From: Malurus cyaneus samueli
Taxonomy: Eukaryota > Chordata > Aves > Passeriformes > Maluridae
Reading direction: 5' to 3'
Length of the DNA stretch: 64,000 nucleotides
Assembly (NCBI GenBank): GCA_009741485.1
Contig: CM019236.1
Location: 66,692,299 to 66,756,298 of the forward strand
Shown piece by piece: positions 23,796 through 35,999 of the stretch. The notes under the pieces were generated by a model. The model was not told the DNA's origin. It ran no database searches and saw only the letters and a list, made by a program, of their open reading frames with translations. A program made the translations under genes and the position numbers. How positions within the stretch are numbered: the first letter of the stretch is position 1; each line of letters begins with the position of its first letter.

Positions 23796-26700
23796 AAATC
23801 CGTGTTTAATATGAGTTTCCTTTTCTATTTTACTCTGCATAATACTCCCTGTGAATAGAGATCTCAAGTACTCTCCTGAGGTGCATTTATTCTGTCTGTG
23901 CACAGACTAGGGGCTTATCTCAAGTGAGTGATTTCGATGACAGAGCCAAATTGTACCTCCACCTACTCTTGTTCACCTACTTGTCACATACAGCAAGGAC
24001 ATCTAGTCTTTGTCCTCATTTTTGTCTGTATTTCCCTTTTTTTGAGGTACATACTTAACCAAAGTAATTTTCTTATCTTCCTGCTTTATAAGTGAGACTT
24101 CTGCTGTCCTTATACCTGTGCACTGGCAGGTAATATCTATAAGATTTTTCATTTAAAATTAAGGGAAGTAGGGAGTGTAAACTGCAGACAGTTCCTATGA
24201 ATATCACTTAGTAGCAAAGCCTGCTATACTAGACCTTTAGTTCTCAGACAGTCAGTTATCTGGCAAAATTGCTTCAAATGTTATTCTGGATGTGAAAAAC
24301 ATTAAAAAGTCATTGTAAGCTATTCACTGGGGTCAGTTTTAACTAAGGAGGTGTTGAGGAGGTGGTAAGATCTTGTTTGGTTCCTCACAGCCTTGCATGT
24401 ATAGTTCCCTGACTGGCTGCAAGCATCCCCAAAGGGTTTTCCAAATAGTCAGAGAGTGCTGGAGTACACAAAAAACTTACTCCCATCAGTCTTGCCCTAA
24501 AACACTCAAACAGAAGATATGACAAATGATTATGCCAGTTGTCCACAACCTTTGGTTCCATCCAAGACAGAGGTTTTGAAAGTTTCTTGCATTATAGTTT
24601 CTTAAGTTGCAGAGTTCTTGTTACAACTTTTTATGGCACTGCAGTGAAATGCTCTTAAATAAATAGTTTAACCCATTTTCGGTCAAAGTACCAAGAATCA
24701 ACAGAGACAGAAGTAGGCATAAGGCATATTGAAAGGATTCCTTAAGGTGGAAAAACGTTGTTATAACAGTCACTTTTAGTTTAACTCTTTGAGATTTTCT
24801 GTAATGTCATGGAATAGTTCGGCAATAAACACGGTCAGCTTCTGTCTTTTGACTTGTCCATTCAATAAATGCCTATTTTCAATTTCCTGTTTCTTTTATC
24901 TCTTCGTATTAGTCATTAATACCTATAAATAGAAGTTACTGCTTAAAAAGTTAACAATAGTGATGTGCTGCAGGAATAGCTCTTTTTTCTTTGACTGTAT
25001 AGTGATACTAGTTTGTATGGTCTTTGAATGTAGTTTTTCAGTAGCTATCCTCTGTTGAGTTCTCAACTTCCTTTCAGATTTAACTAGAGAATTGACTGCT
25101 CTGAGGCTGTTAGGGAATCTCTTGAACTAGGAGCAGGGGTTTCAAAGGCTTTTTCATCCACCTTTTCTACTCTGAGAAAGAAGTAAAAGCAGTAACAGGC
25201 TTAGATTGTAAGGTGTGATCTAAAATATATATTTGGTTATAAATGTTTACCATTGAAAGCATGTATAAGAGTAAATGTTTGAAAAACTTTATTAAGCATA
25301 TGTGAAAACTTATTACTTCTGATATTTCTAGGAGCTGAAAAATATATGAGAATAATGTTATTTTGTTTGGTCTTCGGGTTTTTTCTTTTTTAGTGCAAGG
25401 TTCCTCAGTGGACAAATAGTCTTTTTTTCATTGGTGTGTGGTCTGGCTGCTTTCTGCTACCAGAGTGGTGCTCCTCGTGGGTCAAAACACAAGAATAACC
25501 TAAAGCAAAGAGGACCTCAAAGAACGCTGTGTCCAATTTCTGTTGCATGTGCAGGAAATAAAACAATAATATAAAAAAAAAAAAAAAAGCAGAGGGCAAA
25601 AACCAACAGGCTAAGAATTGGGGCAGAGATAGGGAGCAATGATCTGCCAGTCTGCTGCCAGTCTTCTTGTCTGTTCTTGTTTGTTCTTTAACCTCCTGCC
25701 ACCATGTGTAGTTGCTGAGATTGCTGACTCTAGTAGAGTTCTGTAATGAGGGGCTGCAGCCAGAACTGTGGGGGGAATTGCAAATTGCTTCTGCGTGCTG
25801 CCTCTCCCGTGTTTGCCCTCCACCTCTCCCACCATACCATTGACTCAAGATTTCTTTTTTTCTCAGCTAAGCTGAAATATAAAAATAGGACTTTCTTCAT
25901 ATTTCCGGGATGACTGCATTGGAAGGAAGGACAGAATCTTATTCTACTTTAATCTGCACATTTGGCAGGTTTGCCTAACCATCTGTATTTTCAGTGCATT
26001 TTCTACTTAACACTCTCTTTTAAGGTGTTAAAGTTAAGTGTAAAACAAACAACAACAACTGACAGAAAAAAAACCACAAAAAACCCAACCAAAAAAACCC
26101 CAAATAAAATCCTCCAAAACCTTTTCCACGACTTACAATGCTGAAATGAGAGGTACAAATGGCAGTTGTGTGGGAGTAGCTACAAGTGTTCTCAGAGCTA
26201 TGCAAAATATTTATAGTGAATCCTGAGTATCCAAGCAAAGCTGCTTTTTAAAGATGCTCCAAAGTGTGTGAGCCTGTCAGGTAAGCCTTAGCCAAGTTTA
26301 GACTAAAGCTGAACTAAGTGCAGTTTGCCAAAAAGGGATTTATGGCTTTGGCTTTGAGTAGAAGTTGCAATATTCAGCATGGTGTTGGCATAGCTGGCTC
26401 TGCATAAAGAGAAACTTGGCAGTTTAGATTAAAGTTTCAGATGTTACATTAGTATTAAGAAAACCTGTTCAAAGTGCTGAAAGCACAGTATTTTTTTAAT
26501 ATTATAGAATATTCCTGTAACCTATTTATCTGTGGAATTAAAACTTTACCAAAAAATGAAAGTATTCAAAATAACTATATCTCAGAGCAGACTTGTAAAT
26601 GCATTCTTAATTTGATGATAACTATATATATGAATTATTACTTTTCTTCTGACCATTTTTTAAGGTGGCTTCTGTTCTTAGATGTATGTGGTAGCAGTTG

Positions 26701-29700
26701 GCTGGTTCAACTGATGTTGACTGTCAGCAGGGTATGAGTTTTGCAGTCCTCAGTTATATTTATTTAGCCTTGATTACATTTATTATTGCTTTTTGGTTTT
26801 GATGTGAATTTTTAGGTCTTCACTGACACATGTCTTGTTCTATAGAAAAAAATGGGATGTAAATGCCTCAGGAAGTAAAGTGCAGATAAGCAGTAAACAT
26901 TCCAGTAGAAACTGTGACAAGATAAATTGCATGATTGATAAGGATTACAATGGTTTCATCAAAACTTATGCTTAACACCAAATAAACAGTCAAATACTTG
27001 AGGACACTCAGCAGGTCCAAGTTGACTTACTGAGTGTAATCACCAGTTGATGAGGTTCCATTGCTACAGACAGAAGCAGGTTTTTGTAACAGTCTCTTTG
27101 AATACTAAGAAAAGAGTCACATTTAAACAAAGGGTCTGATTTCTATTTCAAAGGTTATAATTTCTGAAGAGCCATGAGTGGGAGAGGTTAAGCAATGGCT
27201 TAAGATGTTGTATCATATGACAAAGATGATTGTTCTGTCATAATAACAACCATAAAAGATCTTCAAGCTGCTCTCATAATAAAAGATGGTTGAAGAAGAT
27301 AATGGCAAAATAAAACACACATTAAAGATTGAATACAAAAATACCATGCCTGCAATTTATCATCATTATCTCTGAAAACAAGGAAGGAAGGAAAGCTTTC
27401 ATTGCAGAAAGAAATAGAGAATTTTATGTTTGGTGTTTGCCACTTGGTCACATTATTAATATTCCTGCATGTATGAATATTCAGTTCCATGGCTAATTAA
27501 AAAATTATTAGGAAAGTTGATATTATCAAATTTATATTATGCATTGTACAGTGGCCCTGATTATGATTTCTTAAGTATGATTCCTTTTATTTTGTGAATA
27601 GTTTTTTGCTGTGCATAGACTAGCTTTTGAACTTAGTGAAACCTGCAATTTATTTATATTAATTAAACTTGTAATTTTCCCGAAAGAAGTAAGCACTTGT
27701 GTAAATCAGGGTTAATCCAAAGCAGTCTTTGGCCAGCCAGTGATGGAAAACAACATAAGAACTTCCAGTAAACTAATGAAAACTCTAGGGAAGTTCACAA
27801 GAAGTCAGCCAAGGCATTGAGTAGCACACCCACCACGAGTAGCAGCAGCACCCCTGACCATTGACAACCACTGAGGAAGAACAGTGTGATCAGTAAATTA
27901 ACAAGGAAAATATGTCCTTGGACTGGTTACCAGGAATAAATCGGCATAGTCCAGACAGAGAATGAGATTAAATCTCACCCTGATAAAATAAAAAAAACGG
28001 AAGTGAGACAAACCAAAGCATAAACCATCACACAGAAATTACAGTATTGAGAGACAGAGCATCCAATGCTGATCCAAGTATGGACAGCTCTTCTGTTTTC
28101 TGTGTGCTTTATTGGGGTTGTTTACCAACCCTGGCATCAATAAAGGTGTAACTGGAAAAATAACAGTGTTTTTTGAGCCATCATGTTCTCAGGATCAGAA
28201 TGAACCATTTCTGGTAACTGAGGTCTTTTTGTGGTCAGCTTTTTTCAGAAGCCTTGATTTTGCTTTCTTCAGGAGCCTTGATTTTGCTTTAAATACTCTC
28301 TTTTGGAAAAATAACTTTCAGTGATGTAGTCATGTGATGATAGTTAGCAAATAAATTTTTTCCAAATTAAATTAGGAACTCAAAGAGTGTCTCTGTAGAG
28401 TGCCTACAATTTCTGTTAGTGCTGATACATATCCAGAAGCAGGTTGGGAACTGTTATAATGGGGTGATGAAATTACTTTTCTTTCCCAAAAGTATTTTTA
28501 AGATCTTTTATTTTTATATATAGAAATACCATTCCTCTACAACTGATGGTGTGTCTGAATGCAAAAAACAGGTTCTACAATCTCAGGGTAGGGTATCTCA
28601 GACATTATTAAAATACTAGTGGGGAAGTATGTTGTATATTAGTTTAAAAACAGGTGTAATGCTTGGTGTGTTTCTGTTTATCAGAACGATTATAAATTAT
28701 GTGATACAGTAGGCTTCTTGATTTTCTCCGTGTGTGTAAAAAGGAGGTGATAAAGAGATTCATTGATTGCCTGTTGAACAAGTCTGTTGTATCCTTTCGT
28801 ATTACTAGTAATGGAGTTAACTCCATTTTGAAATTTGGACATGCTGTAGTGTCAGCACAGTAAGTTGGAGCACAGAGTTAGAGGACAGAGACAGTGAGAC
28901 TTGGAGTGTCCAGTGTGCAGTGAAGGTTTTCTGTGGACCAATCCTCCAGTTCTGCATGGGATCTCATGAGATGTAAAACATCTTAATGTATTCTGTCCTT
29001 TTATTGACAGCTGTGGAATTCTATCCTTAATTTTCTGGTTTCCTGCGGCTGCCCCTCAGAATAAATAAATCAGTCTGTTGCATAGGAGAATCCCCCTCAC
29101 ACACATGCATGAGCAAAATCTTCTCACAAATTATATTTTGTACATAAGTAGCAGGAAAAAACCTCCCTTCTCTTTTATAGAGAAAATTCAACAGTCTCTT
29201 TGGGCAGCTTGTTCCCCTTTAAATAATCCCCATGTTAATGTTTTCCTCATGTCCAGTTGGAACCTTTCCCATTTCTCCTTAGGTCCATTCTGTTATTGTG
29301 TTGACATGTCCCACTGCCTTCATAACTTCCTCTTGTGGCATAACGTAAAGCAGCACTGAGGCTGATCTCAGCTCACTGACCGGAGAGATCCCATTAAACT
29401 TTTCCACATGAGCTTTCTTTCAGATAGTTGTACCTGTGTTTATATGGATATTGTTTTCCCTGATGTAACAGTGCAAAAGAGCCAGCCAATCAGACCAGCT
29501 TGCTAGATGAAATAGGTGCTTAATTGTGTTCCATGAGCAAATATCAGTAAAATAACCAGCAGCCTTGGCAGTCTCCTGCAAGCTTTTTTTGAAATAGACA
29601 CTACATTTGAGAAGAACTGTAGGTTGACTGTGCTTCCTCCTTCGGACAACCTAATTGCTTGAAGTAGTTCTCACCTTCCTCCACGGGAAATTAATTACTA

Positions 29701-32700
29701 CCACTTTTTACTCTTTTACTGTGGCATTTTACTAATGCTCCTATTATAATGTAACTGTAATTGGAATGGGGTTAAATATTTTGTAAGTAGTCCTGTGGGC
29801 CCAATGCACAAAATTTATGTAATATTACCATTACAACCTCTAGAGTCCTAGTTCTTTAGCTTAGTTGTTCAATCTGCTTCCAGGGAGCCCAGGTCAAGCT
29901 CTTAGGTTATTAGTCAGTTATTGCACTCTGGAACCCAAGGGATTCTCATGGCCCTCTGGCATATGCTTGGGAACTGAGGAGAATGGCTCTCAATTTATGT
30001 GCAACAGCAGAGGATACTGGCACTAAGCTGAGATTTAGAACTTGAGTTTTTGAGTTTAGGTTAGGTTTCTTTGATGAAATCTTCTAAGAATAAAAAGTAA
30101 TATTTCCCATAATTTTAACAGATATGCCATTGCCTATGTTACTAATATCCACACCCTGACCAACTTTTTTTCAATCCTTTTGGAGGCTGTAGGTTTCTGG
30201 CAGGCCTGCCAGCAGAAATTGACTAGTCTCTGCATTTCATACTTAGTCCAACCATCAAGGACAGGGCCTGTGTGTCTCTAAAAAAAAACCATAATATTTC
30301 CAACTTGTCTGGAGTTTTTTATGTGATAAACAGATAGAAACAAATAATACAATGCCAACAATATGCTTATTTTCATAGCATTTTGTGACTATTTTTACAG
30401 TGTTAAAGGTTGAAGTGAAGACAAACATAAGGAAAGCCAAAAGCATGTTGCAGGATGGTTCATTCTCAAACTGGTCCTTTTCAAAAAGTCCATTGAGACT
30501 GTGAAAGCTGTGATGCACTGACACAACCTTAATATCTGCATCCTGCCCATGTTCATTCAGAGTAAATGACCTGGTAGCTACTGGCATGAAAAGAAGCACA
30601 AAATCAGCATGATTACTGCATGACATCTTCATGTGTATGGTCTTTGAAACTCAGTGCTATTTGGGCAGGACCATTTGATTTGTTGGCTTCCTGGTGGTTT
30701 CTAACAGGGACACTGGTTGTCAGAATAAAAACCACAAAACCCTTTTGATGCTTCAATTAAAACCACAGTGATGGCACAAACTCATTGTCTACAGTGTGTT
30801 ATCTTCTTGAGATTCTAGATTTGGAGAGGAAATAGGTCAAAGAAAGTTCCATCCATTTTCCAGCCAAGTAAGGATTATTCTGTCCCTCAAGAATTCCTGT
30901 TACAATATTGTCTACCTAGGAGTTTTGGGTTTCATTAGGTATAAACTTCTATTTGTAAGGCATTACTGTAATGATTTACAAAATGGGAGAAGTAAAACAC
31001 ATTTTTTGAATCTGCTGTCTTGGCCTTTGACTTATCCTGTTCTTAGACATTGAAATAACCTCCCTGAGTCCATGTGATTGTTAAGCAAGGACCCAGAGAT
31101 GTGTCTCATCCTCCATCTGCAGAGTTACATCAGACACAAGGCCAAATTAAGGAGATAATTGTGGCACTTTATTCCATGTTTATTTGTTTTAGAAAAGTGG
31201 GTGTCCACACTTGAGACTGCATGGGAGAGTGACTTCTCATGGACCTGTTTGCCAATGCCTTATGCCTCTGCAATTTTGAAAGACAGGTTTTCTGTGCAGC
31301 ATTTTCAGCTGACGGGTTTTCTTGAAAGTATAAAACCACTTGAAATGCATGTACATCTTTTGTGGCTAGGCCCTAGGAGACTGAACTCTGAATTTCATGT
31401 TGTCACTATAATCTGTTCTTCTTGGGGTTTTTATCCATTTCATATCCATTAAACAATTTAAATGAAAATAAATCCATTTGCTGGTTCCATTTTCTTTGAC
31501 CTATGCCAGAGTCCTTGAATTTGTTTATGGAATGAAAAGATAATTTTGTTTCCTTTTTCATGTCTCAACGTGTCTGCATCAATTCTTTGTATTTACTCAT
31601 ATGTATCACAAAGAAATTCCTGTTAGTGAGTTGCTCTGAGTTGTCATGACAAATAAACAATAATCTGCAAAACTGGGAAAATGTTTTATCAAAATAGATG
31701 TTTTTAACAGTTTTTTCTGGTAGTTTGCTGTTAAAAGATTCACACACCTTGCTGTATAATTTTATGGCAGCTGTATGAGGGTGTTTCCAGTTTTCAGGCA
31801 GCTGGGATTGAAATCCTGTTGAATCCCATTAGCTTCTGTTAAATGTCACTTGGGACTAGATGGTTTTGTCATATAGTTTTGGCAATAGAAATTATCAATT
31901 TTATATCATGAGTGTTGTTGGCTGGAAATTAATATATATCTTGGATATTTGCAGTCTCTAAGTATTTTCAAAATTCCTTTCATTAGAAATGAACATTCCC
32001 AGATTTAATTAGATGAAACTATTTCTAATCCTGAGTTAGTACTTCACTGCCAATGGATACCTTTGAAAAGTATTGTTCTGTTTAGTACAATTGACTTCAG
32101 GGGTTCAGAGAACAATGTGAATTACAAAAAAATATTACAAAAAATGCAGAAGTCTTCTCTCTGTGCTATTTTGGTACCCCTTCTTTAGTAATTACTGAAT
32201 AAGTTGATTTGTCAATTGGAGTAGTTTCTTTTTTCTCTGTTAAGTGTAACTTAAGGTAAGTCAGATTTCATATTGAGAAGTTAAATTACTGGATTTCTTT
32301 ACAAACAAAAGACAGTTACAATACTTTTCTTGGCACAGTCTAAAGGTCAAAATTAGCAAGTTTTAAAGAAAAACTACAGAGGCATACAGCAGAGCCTGTG
32401 TTGTAATCAGAAATTAAAACCAATGTTAAATGGGTGGATATCACAGAGAATTTTATTTACAGTTACAGTATCTGTGACAGCAGCACTGCAGTTTGCAAAA
32501 GGTAAGATTGCAAAAAGCCAGCAGGTCATTAAGCAAATAAAGAATTGTGGCTAAAGAACAGCAGCCAAATACTATTTTAAAGATGCCTTTAATCTTGTTT
32601 TCACTATTTTGCTCGTTTTGGGATTGCGGCTTTCCTTTGCAACTCTGTATGTTCAATCAAATAATAATTTTCTAATACTTCTGTGTGTATATGTGTTTAT

Positions 32701-32863
32701 GTATTTTTTAGTGGGAGAGCTCAGGATTTTAACTTACTTGTAACTTTTAACACTTGGTGTAACTCTGATGGACAGTGATGCCATCCATTATTTTCCAAAG
32801 AAAGCTCTGATCCAAGATCCCTGCATTTCACAGGCTGATGTTCTCTTTCAATCTCTGTTTCAG
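23796..32863. other. ADGRV1 intron, copy 2, no further gene seen
   Basis: The second copy of the 9 kb intron stretch described for 5196-14266. No additional exon, RNA gene or recognisable repeat was found. Confidence 0.6.
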
Positions 32864-33055
32864 GGTCTTTATGTCTTTGTGGTATATTTTATCCTGCACA
32901 ACCAACTTTGCTGTCCTGTGAAAGCAAGTTATACTGTAGACATGAATGGGCATACAGCTCCAGGATCAGCGTTTTTCACACATGGCAGTGGTCTGCCAGC
33001 TGTGGGAGGAGAGATCAGCAAGTCCACGCAGAACCTCATCAGTGCTATGGAAGAG
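32864..33055 (+). CDS. ADGRV1: ADGRV1 third-from-last coding exon, copy 2 (identical duplicate)
   Basis: This is a base-for-base repeat of the 192-nt exon at 14267-14458, with the same TTTCAG acceptor and GTGAGA donor. It encodes the end of TM7 and the proximal cytoplasmic tail of ADGRV1. This copy is contiguous with the unique DNA that carries the next exon (34887), so it is the one that connects most naturally to the rest of the gene. Both boundaries are phase 0. If both copies were real and both spliced in, 64 residues would be repeated without a frameshift, giving two TM7 segments and probably upsetting receptor topology. I infer that only one copy exists in the genome, because the surrounding 11.9 kb is duplicated with a noisy partial third copy between the two. 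Confidence 0.92.
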
Positions 33056-33461
33056 GTGAGAGTGCTCTGTAGTGCTCTGTAGTGCTCTATAGTCATTTAC
33101 TTGTGTATTGAAACGTATCTGAAGATTTCAATGTAGTTCTGCAGTGTAATACACAGGAATGAGAAGCTAAATACTACAGGTTGACTTTGGGGAGGGGGAG
33201 CTGTCTTTTTCATTTATGTTAATGACAGAATAGTTATCTTTATCCACGGTGTTTTTGGAGCTTACTGTGCCCTGATAACCTCTCTTCTAGAGAATTTTCC
33301 CTATTCTACTTGAGTCTTCTGTTTATTATGGAGGTGAAATTAAAATATTGAAGTTAATTCTTTCAGCTTACTATAGGTCTTACATGAGTCTTAGGTAGTT
33401 GATTTCTCAACGATGTGATGTTCAAAACTTCTGGAAATTGTAATAAAGTTAGAATAAAATT
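33056..33461. other. Intron after the duplicated exon
   Basis: Starts with the donor GTGAGA. Six nucleotides in, it has three 10-bp tandem units GTGCTCTGTA (about 33062-33091; also 14465-14494 in copy 1). The duplicated block ends at 33433. Confidence 0.6.
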
Positions 33462-33599
33462 GGAATGGAATGGGGAAGGGAAGGGAAGGGAAGTGAAGGG
33501 AAGGAGGGAGGAAGGGAAGGAAGGGAGAGGGAAGGGAAGGAGAGAAGGGAAGGGAAGAAGAGGAAGGAAGGGAAGGGAAGGGAAGGAAGGAAGGGAAGG
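33462..33599. repeat. GGGAA/GGAAG microsatellite, left part
   Basis: A purine-only tract of GGGAA, GGAA and GAAGG units. It is interrupted by the LTR that starts at 33600 and resumes on the other side at 34653. Long Lys/Arg/Glu/Gly open frames on the + strand and Ser/Pro/Phe/Leu frames on the minus strand come from the repeat. Confidence 0.9.
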
Positions 33600-34652
33600 T
33601 GCATGGGTTGACCATGGCTGAATTCCAGGCACCCACTAAAGTGTGTCTCTCACTCCCCTCTGCAACCGGACAGGAGAAAAAAAATATAAAAAGTGTTCAT
33701 GAGTTGAGATAAGATGCTAAAAGATCATTCACCAAACACTGTCATGGGCAAGACAGGGTCAAATTAGAGATATTAATTTAATTTATTGCCAACAAATCAG
33801 ACCAGAACAATGAGAAATTAAACAAGACCTTAAAAATTCCTTCCCCCCCTCACCAAGCTGCCCACCTTCCCCAGCTCCAGCTCCTCCCCCAGCAGCACAG
33901 GGAGATAGGGTTATGGTCAGGGTTATGGTCAGTTCATCACTTGTGACTTCTTCTGCTGCTCAGGGAGGGAACTCCCTCTCCTCCTTCAACATGGGGTCCT
34001 TACCATGGAAGATAGTTCTTCATGAGCTATCCCAGTGTGAATCCATCCCACAGGCAACAGTTTTCCCCAGACTGCTGCAGAGTGGGCCACTCTTCTGTAG
34101 GGTGTAGTCTTTCACAGACAGGCTGCTTCAGCGTGGTGTCTTCTCTCCATGGGCCTCCCACCAGGTCACAGCCCCTCTCAGGCATCCACCTGCTGTGATG
34201 TGGGGTTCCTCAAAGGGCTGCAGGTGGATCTCTGCATCCCTGTGGACCTCCATGGGCTGCAGGGGCACAGCTGCCTCACCACACATTGCACCATGGGCTG
34301 CAGGGGAGTCCCAGCTCTAGTCCCTGCAGCACTTCCTCATCCTCCTTCTCCACTGACCTTGGTATCTGCAGAGTTGTTCTCACAGATTCTCACCCTACTC
34401 TTCACTTGTCAACCTGCTCTTCTACTGCACAATTACATCTGTGGAATAACTTCTTTTTCTTCTTCATCTTCTTAAAAATATTATCACCATTTCTAATTGG
34501 TCCAGACTTGGCTGTGGATCTGTCTTTGGAGCTGCCAGGGATTGCTTTACCAGGCATGGAGGAAGCTTCCAGTATGTTCTCATGGAAGTCACCCCTGTAG
34601 GCGCCCCTATATCCCCCCCACTACCAAAACTTGACCATGAAAACCCAATACA
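33600..34652 (-). mobile_element. Solo ERV LTR (ERVL-type), minus orientation, with 5-bp target-site duplication
   Basis: The element runs from TGCATGGGTTGACC to AAACCCAATACA on the plus strand. On the minus strand it therefore starts TGTATTGGGTTT, a familiar bird LTR beginning, and ends CA. It is flanked on both sides by GAAGG (33595-33599 and 34653-34657). The minus strand has AATAAA (plus-strand 33782-33787) about 185 nt from its 3' end. The 1053-bp length and 5-bp duplication fit an ERVL-class LTR. There is no internal retroviral sequence, so it is a solo LTR. The repeated motif CATGGGCTGCAGGGG is typical of this family. The target-site duplication is partly trivial because the site is a purine repeat. 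Confidence 0.85.
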
Positions 34653-34692
34653 GAAGGGTAGGAAAGGGAAGGAAAAGGGAAAGAGGAAAGTA
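34653..34692. repeat. GGGAA microsatellite, right part
   Basis: The GAAGGG/GGAAA tract resumes right after the LTR, showing that the LTR inserted into an existing microsatellite. Confidence 0.8.
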
Positions 34693-34886
34693 TATAATGT
34701 TAGTGTGTATATGTATATGAAAATTTTTTAAATTAAAAAAGGCTTCCTGGTTCATTATAGAAGTGACAGAATAGCTGGTTTCAAAATCGTCTGGTTTTCA
34801 GTTCAGCTCTGGTCATAGTTTCCAGTTTCTATGCAATAGATAGGATGATTACTGTATTTCTGTATGTAATTTTTTTACCTCTGCAG

Positions 34887-35067
34887 GTGCCTGCAGACTG
34901 GGAGAGGGCATCCTTGCATCCTGCTACTCATGCTGGTACTACTGCCTTTAAGCAGAGTCCACAAAATGGCAATGTTTTCCACCCTTCTGGAGGATTCAGT
35001 ACCAGCTCATTGGCTGCTGATGAAGAATCACAAGAATTTGATGACCTGATATTTGCTTTGAAGACTG
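34887..35067 (+). CDS. ADGRV1: ADGRV1 penultimate coding exon (cytoplasmic tail)
   Basis: This 181-nt exon encodes [15 protein letters not shown], then a Ser/Gly/Pro-rich stretch, then [18 protein letters not shown]. It matches the ADGRV1 intracellular tail, whose vertebrate orthologues share the DWERAS and [17 protein letters not shown] segments. The acceptor is a T-rich tract ending CTGCAG (exon starts at 34887) and the donor is GTGAGT at 35068. It begins in phase 0, matching the upstream exon, and leaves one nucleotide of a split Gly codon for the last exon. The tail is cytoplasmic and carries the acidic [14 protein letters not shown] stretch. No indels are evident. It follows a solo LTR and microsatellite that lie in the upstream intron. 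Confidence 0.95.
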
Positions 35068-35564
35068 GTGAGTGACTCTTCCTTTGCCCCTCCAGGTTTA
35101 TTTCATTGCTATGGTGTACTCACCCTAATGGTGCCACCATTCCATGAGATAGAGTTAATGAGATCTGTTAATAAAGTGTGATTCCCAATGAAAATCTTAA
35201 AGATCAGTCAACATGGGAATGTCTGATAAGACAGCCAAAGAGGCAAAGGAGAGCTACCTGCTAAGGTGTGACAGGCACAAACCAAAGCCCAAGTAAAGTA
35301 CAAATAGACTTGCTTGGTAGCAGAACGTCACCTAAATGATCTTTGGGGATACCACTGAGCCTTGCAAGAGACAACAGCAAGGTTAAGTGATCTGACACAT
35401 ATTTCAGAAGCTTGTTCAATGATACCAAGAAAAGTCAAGCTGAATGAAAGACTGGGAATCCTGATAAAAAGGGGATTTTTTTTATTCAGTAAGTTCACAA
35501 TGCTATATATCCTAAGCCAATTTACATTGCAGAAAACTCCTTTAATTATGGGACCTTCAACATG

Positions 35565-35995
35565 TGAAGGACATGGATTGATTCCAGAGGAGGGCATGAA
35601 GAGGCTCAGAGGGTTGGAGCTCTTCTGCTGTGAGGAAAGGCTTGAGAGAGTTGGGGTTGTCAGCCTGGAGAAGGGAAGCCTCTGGGGAGGTAACTTTGGG
35701 AGAGCTTTAAGTCCTTTACAATGCCTAAAGAGGCTACAAGAGGGCTGGAGAGGGACATTTGACAGGGGCCTAGAATGGTAGGACAAGGGTGAATGAAAGA
35801 GGGCAGGTTTAGATCAGACATTAGGAAGAAACTTCCCTCTAAGTGTGGTGAGGCCCTGGCGCAGGTTACCCAGAGACCCTTCCATCCCTGGAAATGTTCA
35901 AGGCCAGGTTGAATGGGCTATCAGAAACCTGGGCTAGCGGAGGGTAGGAAATAGATACCTTTAAGGTCTCTTCCAACCCAGTCCATTCTATATTC
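35565..35995 (+). mobile_element. CR1 LINE 3' fragment in ADGRV1 intron
   Basis: It shows the CR1 3' signature: ATTCCAGAGGAGGGC, then GAGAGAGTTGGGGTTGTCAG, CCTGGAGAAGGGAAG, GGTAGGACAAGGGTG, AGGAAGAAACTTCC, a GAGGCCCTGGCGCAGG stretch, GGAAATGTTCAAGGCCAGG, and finally CTCTTCCAACCCAGTCCATTC. It is 5'-truncated and non-coding, and lies in the last ADGRV1 intron. Confidence 0.9.
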
Positions 35996-35999
35996 AATG

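Larger units (their letters stand above)
21589..33433. repeat. Large direct duplication, copy 2 (11.8 kb)
   Basis: A near-identical repeat of 2964-14832, starting at GACACTGCCACACTAGG and ending at CAAAACTTCT, after which it continues into unique DNA (microsatellite, LTR, next ADGRV1 exon). It carries the same GC-rich island, AT microsatellite, CR1 fragment and ADGRV1 exon. Some stretches differ from copy 1 in clusters (for example near 31465 and 32210-32275), as two alleles or two separately assembled contigs would. Confidence 0.95.

Noticed and set aside
2964..33433. Genuine tandem gene-segment amplification of ADGRV1
   Set aside because: The middle copy has a read-error profile, the ends lie at arbitrary points with almost no homology, and copy 1 stops at the point where a microsatellite follows in copy 2. 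Assembly error is the simpler explanation, although it is not proven.
33363..33636. Ser/Pro/Phe/Leu-rich and Lys/Glu/Gly-rich open frames
   Set aside because: Translations of the GGGAA microsatellite on both strands.
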